Notes under the pieces: generated by a model | What the model saw: the letters and a program-made list of their open reading frames with translations, nothing else | Told to the model about the DNA's origin: nothing | Databases searched by the model: none | Shown here: positions 15,388-20,400 of the stretch, piece after piece | Layout of the letters: every line of letters begins with the position of its first letter | Numbering within the stretch: position 1 is the stretch's first letter | Assembly (NCBI GenBank): GCA_007116205.1 | Contig: SKIY01000005.1 | Location: 1-20,400 of the forward strand | DNA: 20,400 nt | Direction: 5' to 3' | Source: Candidatus Izemoplasma sp. | Lineage (GTDB): Bacteria > Bacillota_I > Bacilli_A > Izemoplasmatales > Izemoplasmataceae | Made by a program: the position numbers and the translations under genes

Positions 15388-16789
15388 TACTTTCCTCCGT
15401 ATTTTTGACTTCTTCTAGTAATCTATTTAACTGTTCATTATTAATACTTAGTTCTTCTTGCAAATATACTAAATCTTGATTGGTTAATGTAGTCGCTTTA
15501 AATCTTTTTAAATATGATTTTTGAAGTCTTTCAAGCGAAACTTCCTCTATTATCAAGTCTTTTGCAGACTTCGGAAAAACGATGTTTCTCCCTGGAACTT
15601 CATCTTCCGGATTACCGAAAATTAAATCAATCCCATTCTTTTTTGCGAAAGAAAGTTGCGGTTGATGGTGTTTTCCAGCGCCCGTATACTCGGTTTCCTG
15701 AACAACAATTATTTCATCTCTTTTCATTTCTTGAGCAACTTTAAATGCGACCGCTAAACTCGTATTACCTGCTGGTCCTCTTTCCATACCTTCTAAAACA
15801 GCCAAAGCTTCAGTAATGAAAAAAACGCTCCCTTGATTAGTTATGAAGTATTTATCCATATATCTTAATGGCCTTGCAGCACTTCTAGGAACATCACTAC
15901 GATCAGGATTGCTTGCGAATGGCATTCCGAATCCAGTATGCCCAGTAGTAAAGGACTTTCTATTAAAATCTGTATCGCTTGCCATATGTAATCCCTTTAA
16001 GTTAACGCTAGCTCCATAAACTTTGGTTTTATCTGCTCCAGATTTTTTTAACCCTCTAGCAGTCCCGGTTAAGTTTCCACCACCAGCATTTGTGCATATG
16101 ACAACCTCAGGATACTTCCCGTACTTTTCCATGCTTTGTTCGGCAATCTCTTTTCCTAATGTTTCAATACCCATTATTCCATATGGTGAGTATAATGAAG
16201 CATTGAAATATCCTGTTTCTTCTAACACCTTTAAGAAAGTTGAAAATAACTCTGGTCCAACACTAAGTTGTATAACTTCGGCACCAAATGATTCACAGGC
16301 TCTAGCTTTTTCTAAAATTTCAGGCTGAGCAAGATTATTTGAGTCAAAACATTCTTGTACAATAATACACTTTAGTCCTTCTCTTGCAGCCAAAGCTGCT
16401 ATAGCAGCACCATAATTTCCACTCGTTGCTGCAACAACTCCTTTGTATCCTAATTTTTTTGCCATTTGGATACTTATTGCTGCTCTACGCGCTTTAAATG
16501 AACCACTTAGATTCGCGGCTTCATCTTTTAATAAAATTCTGGCTCCATAGCCTTTTTTTGCATATTTTCTCGCGTACTCAGTTAAATTATGCAATTCAAA
16601 AAATGGTGTTCTTCCTACCATTGCTTCATCTTGGATTTTCTCAATATCTTTAAGGTTAAACCCCGAATCAGTCATCATTGCTTCATAATCAAAACCAATA
16701 CCCGGTTTTTCAAACTTAGAATAATCAATTCCAACAGATTTTTTCATGATATCATTAATTCTATCAAATATGTTGTCCTTATTGTTCAT
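15371..16789 (-). CDS. ortB: 2-amino-4-ketopentanoate thiolase, beta subunit
   Basis: The 472-residue protein is a fold-type II (tryptophan-synthase-beta/threonine-synthase-like) PLP enzyme. The PLP lysine is Lys99 in SGSFKAR, followed by ATSGNYGAA and the cofactor-phosphate-type segment NAGGGNLTGTARG. With OrtA it cleaves 2-amino-4-ketopentanoate with CoA to acetyl-CoA and D-alanine. I chose ATG at 16789, which has GGAG eight nt upstream and gives the known length; an open frame continues upstream to 16882 inside ortA without a plausible start site. The start overlaps the ortA stop by 11 nt. Confidence 0.95.
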   Translation of the reverse strand: MNNKDNIFDRINDIMKKSVGIDYSKFEKPGIGFDYEAMMTDSGFNLKDIEKIQDEAMVGRTPFFELHNLTEYARKYAKKGYGARILLKDEAANLSGSFKARRAAISIQMAKKLGYKGVVAATSGNYGAAIAALAAREGLKCIIVQECFDSNNLAQPEILEKARACESFGAEVIQLSVGPELFSTFLKVLEETGYFNASLYSPYGIMGIETLGKEIAEQSMEKYGKYPEVVICTNAGGGNLTGTARGLKKSGADKTKVYGASVNLKGLHMASDTDFNRKSFTTGHTGFGMPFASNPDRSDVPRSAARPLRYMDKYFITNQGSVFFITEALAVLEGMERGPAGNTSLAVAFKVAQEMKRDEIIVVQETEYTGAGKHHQPQLSFAKKNGIDLIFGNPEDEVPGRNIVFPKSAKDLIIEEVSLERLQKSYLKRFKATTLTNQDLVYLQEELSINNEQLNRLLEEVKNTEESNERKK

Positions 16790-17087
16790 CTCTATCACTC
16801 CACATCTCCGAAAGAATGATCTCACGCATTTTTTGAATCTCTTCAACATACTCCCCATAATTGTGCTTATATTTAGGTTCAACCTCTTTTAAGGTCCCTT
16901 TAACTTTTCTTCCTGTTGCAGTAGTCACTTCAGCTTCTTCAAATAGTTCCGCTTCATGATTTAATCTCCCTTTAATCCACATTTTCAAAGGTTTTGTTGC
17001 TGTATCCTTAGGAACATTAGCAGCACGATTTTCAGGTGACAAAACGTACATTCTAAGACGTACAAACGTATTTTTCTTAACTAACAT
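16779..17087 (-). CDS. ortA: 2-amino-4-ketopentanoate thiolase, alpha subunit
   Basis: This 102-residue protein is the small subunit of the PLP-dependent thiolase, in line with the known OrtA size. It is basic at the N-terminus with KKNTFVRLRMYVLSPENRA and contains KMWIKGRLNHEAELFEEAEVTT and a VKGTLKEVEPKYKHNYGEYV segment. The ATG at 17087 has AAAGG ten nt upstream; an in-frame start at 17135 would add 16 residues and has no site. It is the first gene of the large operon, and a cre-like site and probable promoter lie just upstream. Overlap with ortB suggests subunits made in ratio. Confidence 0.92.
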   Translation of the reverse strand: MLVKKNTFVRLRMYVLSPENRAANVPKDTATKPLKMWIKGRLNHEAELFEEAEVTTATGRKVKGTLKEVEPKYKHNYGEYVEEIQKMREIILSEMWSDRDEQ

Positions 17088-17149
17088 ATAATCACAACCT
17101 TTCATTTTCACTGCAAATATCGCAAGTCTAATCAAAAATTAACCACACG

Positions 17150-17155
17150 ATAATA
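17150..17155 (-). promoter_or_regulatory. Possible -10 element of the ortA operon promoter
   Basis: TATTAT occurs on the minus strand about 62 nt before the ortA start, between the ord terminator and ortA, so this operon most likely has its own promoter. No good -35 hexamer is found at 16-18 nt; the region is filled by the cre-like site. The call rests mainly on position and the presence of a terminator upstream. Confidence 0.35.
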
Positions 17156-17163
17156 TGATATCA

Positions 17164-17177
17164 TAAAAACGTTTACA
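17164..17177 (-). promoter_or_regulatory. cre-like site (CcpA operator candidate) upstream of ortA
   Basis: The minus strand reads TGTAAACGTTTTTA, matching the Bacillus cre consensus TGWNANCGNTNNCA at every fixed position except one (C to T). It overlaps the expected -35 region of the ortA operon, a position where CcpA would repress. This suggests carbon catabolite control of arginine/ornithine fermentation. No ccpA gene is in the window to support it. Confidence 0.5.
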
Positions 17178-17191
17178 TTGCACCTTGTAAA
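17172..17191. repeat. Short inverted repeat upstream of ortA
   Basis: TTTACA and TGTAAA arms are separated by 8 nt, partly overlapping the cre-like site. It could be a separate operator or merely an accident of AT-rich sequence. It does not resemble the GTAAC palindrome at 4358-4371 closely enough to assign the same regulator. Confidence 0.3.
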
Positions 17192-17206
17192 TGATTCAAA
17201 ACATAT

Positions 17207-17232
17207 AAAAAAGAGTGTAAAATACACTCTTT
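17207..17232 (-). terminator. Rho-independent terminator after ord
   Basis: A perfect 10-bp stem (17210-17219 with 17223-17232) encloses a 3-nt loop. On the minus strand the stem's right arm ends in a run of Ts continuing to 17207. It lies 8 nt after the ord stop codon and should separate ord from the ortA operon. Confidence 0.88.
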
Positions 17233-17239
17233 CCTTTTA

Positions 17240-18277
17240 CTAGTCTAATAAATTTCTCATATCGCCAATTATGGCTCTTGGTACCGGCAAATCTATCATT
17301 GTTTTTAATCCTGGCTTAGCATTTAAAACATGAGGAATCATATTAACACACATTGCAATTGTACCAATACCTCCATCGACCTCTGGGTTAATAGACATAT
17401 TGACTTCTGGGGTTCCTTTAATTTTTATGTAATCTCCAGTTGCAGTACCTTCCATCTCCGGTTCAATTTGTTGCGGGTGTTTCATATCTATAAATACATT
17501 ATCACCAATATATCCTTGTGCAGTCATATCAATACCAGCCAAATTACCAGCTTTAGCCTCACCGTATTTACTCTTTCTATCAATACTAGTCACAATTGGT
17601 TTCATTTGTTGCTCAAATTTATCTAATTTAACACCTAAAGCATCTGCTATCATTGAGACACTTTCTTTAAATCCAACATGTCCTGCTAAACTTCCATTAG
17701 CCAATCTCTCTTCAAATTCATCTTTAGTGATTCCAACCCCTTGTTCCTCCATAACTGTTGGACCAAACGGGCTTAAACTATTAACTCGTTTCGCTTCAAT
17801 ATGCTTTACATCCGACATAACTCCAGATAAAGCTATAACCAATAAATCCATAATAAATCCCGGGTTAATACCTGTTCCTAAAATGGTTACATTCTTTTCT
17901 TTAGCTAACAAATCCATTTTTTTAGAAAGTTCACTCTCGCTTGCTTTAGGATAAGCCATTTCTTCGGCAGTACTAATAACATTAATGCCCTTATTCACTA
18001 TCTTCACTATCTTATCGTACGCCTTTTTAGTGAATGAATCTGTGGCAAGTAACGCAATATCAATTTCTTGTTCTAAAAGAGAATCTATGTCGCTTGAAAT
18101 CTTAATATTTTCTTGGTTGTGTGTTCCATCTAAAAAATCTAAGAATCCCTTTCCAACAAGTTGATCATTTACATCACAAACACCAACAATTTCAACACCT
18201 TCTTTACTGAGCAACATTTCCGCAATACCTTTGCCCATTGCTCCGTAACCCCATATTAAAACTTTAATATTATTCAT
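17240..18277 (-). CDS. ord: 2,4-diaminopentanoate dehydrogenase
   Basis: The 346-residue protein oxidatively deaminates 2,4-diaminopentanoate to 2-amino-4-ketopentanoate with NAD(P)+, the step between OraSE and OrtAB. The N-terminal Rossmann fold shows GYGAMG (residues 10-15) and resembles dihydrodipicolinate reductase-type dehydrogenases, followed by TGINPGFIMDLLV and a C-terminal domain ending in DLPVPRAIIGDMRN. I chose ATG at 18277 with GGAGG five nt upstream, not the in-frame ATG at 18322. It is separated from ortA by a terminator and follows the NUDIX gene after 77 nt, so it may be transcribed with the nudix/surE genes or from its own promoter; none is clear. Confidence 0.93.
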   Translation of the reverse strand: MNNIKVLIWGYGAMGKGIAEMLLSKEGVEIVGVCDVNDQLVGKGFLDFLDGTHNQENIKISSDIDSLLEQEIDIALLATDSFTKKAYDKIVKIVNKGINVISTAEEMAYPKASESELSKKMDLLAKEKNVTILGTGINPGFIMDLLVIALSGVMSDVKHIEAKRVNSLSPFGPTVMEEQGVGITKDEFEERLANGSLAGHVGFKESVSMIADALGVKLDKFEQQMKPIVTSIDRKSKYGEAKAGNLAGIDMTAQGYIGDNVFIDMKHPQQIEPEMEGTATGDYIKIKGTPEVNMSINPEVDGGIGTIAMCVNMIPHVLNAKPGLKTMIDLPVPRAIIGDMRNLLD

Positions 18278-18354
18278 ATACGCCTCCATTATAATATATT
18301 TACAACAAGCATATGATAACATAAAAAATATTATAATGTATATAACGATTTTAT

Positions 18355-18753
18355 CTATCTACTAGAAAAATTATATTTGATAAGTTTACTAATTAAATCC
18401 TTATTACCTTCTAACCAATCAAGTTGGTTAATCTCACTTGGTAGCTTCCATTGGCATTTTTCATGAACCTTTAAGTTTACTACATATGAAGGTGCTTCCA
18501 CTATAAAGGCGTAAATTTTGTAACGATCTAACCCATATGAGGATTCAAACTCATCAAACTGTTCAACCCTTAAAATATCTTTCATATCCAGTTCTTCTTT
18601 GAGCTCTCTAGCTAAAGCATTACGTAATTTTTCATGCTCCTTAACTTTGCCTCCAGGAAATTCCCATTTATTAGGAAGTTTATCGCTTTTTTTACGCTGA
18701 CAACATAATATTTTACCCTTATAGTAAATAATAGCAATTACTACTTTTACCAT
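18355..18753 (-). CDS. NUDIX hydrolase (MutT-like)
   Basis: The 132-residue protein has a Nudix box running from Gly35 to Met57 (GX5EX7REUXEEXGU: G35, E41, R49, E50, E53, E54), intact except that the late glycine is Asp56. This places it among MutT-type pyrophosphatases that clean oxidised or other unwanted nucleoside triphosphates such as 8-oxo-dGTP. The N-terminal VVIAIIYYKGKILCCQR and the KWEFPGGKV start of the box are typical. It overlaps surE by 7 nt. The exact substrate is unknown, so I give no gene symbol. Confidence 0.9.
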   Translation of the reverse strand: MVKVVIAIIYYKGKILCCQRKKSDKLPNKWEFPGGKVKEHEKLRNALARELKEELDMKDILRVEQFDEFESSYGLDRYKIYAFIVEAPSYVVNLKVHEKCQWKLPSEINQLDWLEGNKDLISKLIKYNFSSR

Positions 18754-19442
18754 GAAACTTCTGCACGTTCTCTAGCAAGTCCTATTCTAGACATTGAGAC
18801 ATAACCTTTGTTAACCATCCATATATCGGTGTAATCATGAATGCCTTCTAAATCCCTACTTAAATTCTGACTATACTTAAATGTATTCCCATCAATAGAA
18901 CCCTCCAAATTTACATCATAATTAATAACTCTCGTAAATTTGTGCCCTTTATAATCAGTTTTATCATTTGGGAAGTTAATGTTAATTACATAATTATTCC
19001 TGATTACATTAGTATCAATAAGATACTTCATAACTTCTTTGAAATGATTTTCAATATGCTTGTTTCCATTGGGAAACCCTGAAACAGCTACTGATGGATA
19101 TCCGTGATAACAGGCTTGAAACGCAGCACCAACAGTCCCTGAATACATTATATCCGCACCTAAATTATATCCGTAATTTATACCTGAAACTACCAAGTCT
19201 GGTTTCAGCTTTAACCCAAAAAGTGCAAAGGTTACACAATCTGCTGGCGTTCCATCTACTGTATAAAATCTTTCTCTTTGTTTTTTAAATGTAAACTCAC
19301 CAGTAGTAATAGCCATACTTTTTGCAGACTGTTCTTCGCTTGGAGCAACAGTCCATACTTCTCCAAACTCCTCTAGGTGTCTTTTAGCAATCGATAATCT
19401 TAATGATCTAACCCCGTCGTCGTTAACTAATAATATTTTCAT
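18747..19442 (-). CDS. surE: 5'-nucleotidase / survival protein SurE
   Basis: The 231-residue protein has all SurE motifs: the metal-binding LVNDDG (Asp8, Asp9), Ser39 in the APSEEQS segment, and SGINYGYN (residues 86-93) followed by YSGTVGAA. SurE enzymes are metal-dependent phosphatases that act on nucleoside monophosphates. The start overlaps the upstream hypothetical gene by 4 nt and the end overlaps the NUDIX gene by 7 nt, so the three form a tightly coupled unit, perhaps for nucleotide clean-up. Confidence 0.92.
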   Translation of the reverse strand: MKILLVNDDGVRSLRLSIAKRHLEEFGEVWTVAPSEEQSAKSMAITTGEFTFKKQRERFYTVDGTPADCVTFALFGLKLKPDLVVSGINYGYNLGADIMYSGTVGAAFQACYHGYPSVAVSGFPNGNKHIENHFKEVMKYLIDTNVIRNNYVININFPNDKTDYKGHKFTRVINYDVNLEGSIDGNTFKYSQNLSRDLEGIHDYTDIWMVNKGYVSMSRIGLARERAEVSW

Positions 19443-20080
19443 TTTTCATTCTCCCTATCTATTAAATATTTAATAATATACTCTCCTAAATGTTTTACAT
19501 TGTTATGATTGTAAGTAACATGCTTATCTATTCTTATATCTTTCCGATATTCCGGCATCGCAATAAAAGCGTAAATATATATTTTTGTACTTTCTTTGAT
19601 ATAGTTACTCATTAACTCTTTATAAATGATAAGTTCTAGTTCTTTTTTTTGCCATACATTTGAAACATTTGGAAATTTTTCTGATAGTCTAAACTCAATT
19701 AATAGCAGTTTATTTTCATACTCGAATACAAAATCTATTCTTCTGTTTTTAGACATAGCTATTCTATATTCACAATATAATGATAACCTATTAAACTCAT
19801 TATCTTTCAAGTTATTGTTGAGAAAATTTATCAATCTCTTAATTATAACATAACTATCTAACCATGATACTATCTCTGCAATAGACACAGTTCTTCTAAA
19901 AAGTTTCTTTTCGTGAAACAATAATCTTAATTTTTCAGTGTATGGTTTATTGTATATTTCTTTACCACGTGTGTTGAAATCGCCTGTTTGAATGTTCCAT
20001 CTTGTATTTAATACTCTTTCATAAAACGATAAAAAATCATTTAGATTAGAAAAATCTAACATAGAATTATCAGATATCAT
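19439..20080 (-). CDS. Hypothetical protein with a PD-(D/E)XK nuclease-like motif pattern
   Basis: I do not recognise this 213-residue protein. It is rich in Lys, Asn and Ile, and has no signal peptide or membrane segment. Residues 102-157 show an order that fits the restriction-endonuclease-like fold: Glu104 in a helix, Asp116 in RIDFVF, a hydrophobic strand KLLLIEFR carrying Glu129-x-Arg131 (Arg in place of the usual Lys), then a helix with Gln144 and Tyr153. It could be a nuclease, an inactive relative, or unrelated. Its start (20080) has a weak AAAGG 13 nt upstream. It is the first gene of the surE-nudix-ord run and overlaps surE by 4 nt. No mobile gene is adjacent, but tRNA genes lie 200 nt upstream. 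Confidence 0.7.
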   Translation of the reverse strand: MISDNSMLDFSNLNDFLSFYERVLNTRWNIQTGDFNTRGKEIYNKPYTEKLRLLFHEKKLFRRTVSIAEIVSWLDSYVIIKRLINFLNNNLKDNEFNRLSLYCEYRIAMSKNRRIDFVFEYENKLLLIEFRLSEKFPNVSNVWQKKELELIIYKELMSNYIKESTKIYIYAFIAMPEYRKDIRIDKHVTYNHNNVKHLGEYIIKYLIDRENEK

Positions 20081-20246
20081 ATTATCAAATCATCCTTTCA
20101 CTAATATCATATGCAAACAACTCAATAATTTCTTTATATCTTTAAGTCGCTTACACTTTTTATTAGGATTAGATAATATTAACTAAGTAATTATGCAAAA
20201 TGAAACTAAGTTTACTTAAAAAATCCGTGATTTATAAAAAATAAAA

Positions 20247-20266
20247 AAAACCATCGAAATGGCTTT
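20247..20266 (-). terminator. Rho-independent terminator of the tRNA operon
   Basis: An 8-bp stem (20247-20254 with 20259-20266, one G-T pair) is closed by a UUCG tetraloop in the minus-strand RNA and followed by a T-run (complement of 20243-20250). It lies 14 nt after the end of tRNA-Phe and ends the tRNA transcript. The remaining gap, 20081-20242, is AT-rich and presumably holds the promoter of the hypothetical gene; no convincing promoter could be picked. Confidence 0.85.
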
Positions 20267-20279
20267 TAGACGTGATATA

Positions 20280-20355
<76 letters not shown>

Positions 20356-20363
20356 AAAAAAAA

Positions 20364-20400
20364 TGGCGGTCCTGACGGGACTCGAACCCGCGATCTCCAG
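20364..20400 (-). tRNA. tRNA-Asp, 3' part (anticodon outside the window)
   Basis: The visible 37 nt hold the T-arm (GCGGGTTCGAGTCCCGT), the acceptor 3' strand ending CAGGACC, discriminator G and an encoded CCA. The acceptor implies a 5' GGTCCTG and, with G73 and the GAGATC variable-loop segment, fits tRNA-Asp. The anticodon is beyond the right edge, so identity is by similarity. Confidence 0.8.

Noticed and set aside
16790..16882. 31-codon N-terminal extension of ortB
   Set aside because: It lies wholly inside ortA, the start has no Shine-Dalgarno, and the ATG at 16789 gives the family length with a good site.
17088..17205. B12 riboswitch ahead of the B12-dependent aminomutase operon
   Set aside because: Only about 60-120 nt of AT-rich DNA is available and no B12-box-like or multi-stem structure is visible.

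Overview
The window comes from an AT-rich, low-GC Gram-positive-type bacterium (Bacillota or a wall-less relative). The S10 ribosomal protein operon, its Shine-Dalgarno sites, a CcpA-like cre and the fold-type enzymes of Stickland-style amino acid fermentation all fit this. TGA is a real stop (the binding-protein gene ends in TGA overlapping the next ATG) and Trp is TGG, so the genetic code is standard. That excludes the code-reassigned mycoplasmas but not Acholeplasma/Haloplasma/Izemoplasma-like lineages. The lineage itself is a guess. The metabolism implied is anaerobic fermentation of arginine and ornithine.

Layout: (1) 1-3547, minus strand: rpsJ-rplC-rplD-rplW-rplB-rpsS-rplV-rpsC (rpsC cut by the window edge), with a promoter and a GC-rich leader at about 3548-3707. 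(2) 3726-6106: a Crp/Fnr-family regulator (minus) diverging from a lipoprotein plus permease ABC pair (plus), with a 14-bp perfect palindrome between them. No ATPase gene follows. A strong bidirectional terminator at 6106-6146 closes this block and the next one. (3) 6148-17087, minus: a tightly overlapping operon ortA-ortB-oraS-oraE-(GlmL/MutL-like ATPase)-orr-alr-arcA-argF/arcB-arcC, preceded by a cre-like site. (4) 17240-20080, minus: a PD-(D/E)XK-like hypothetical gene, surE, a NUDIX hydrolase and ord, ending in a terminator at 17207-17232. (5) 20280-20400, minus: tRNA-Asp (partial) and tRNA-Phe with a terminator.

Taken together, blocks 3 and 4 encode every enzyme step from arginine to alanine plus acetyl-CoA. 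ArcA makes citrulline, the carbamoyltransferase makes ornithine and carbamoyl phosphate, and ArcC makes ATP. Orr makes D-ornithine, OraSE (B12 and PLP) makes 2,4-diaminopentanoate, Ord makes 2-amino-4-ketopentanoate, and OrtAB cleaves it to acetyl-CoA and D-alanine. An alanine racemase gene sits inside the same operon and is well placed to convert the D-alanine to L-alanine. The pathway itself is known from Clostridium sticklandii. The fusion with the arginine deiminase genes and with alr, the cre-like site and the uncharacterised flanking regulator are the parts worth a second look.
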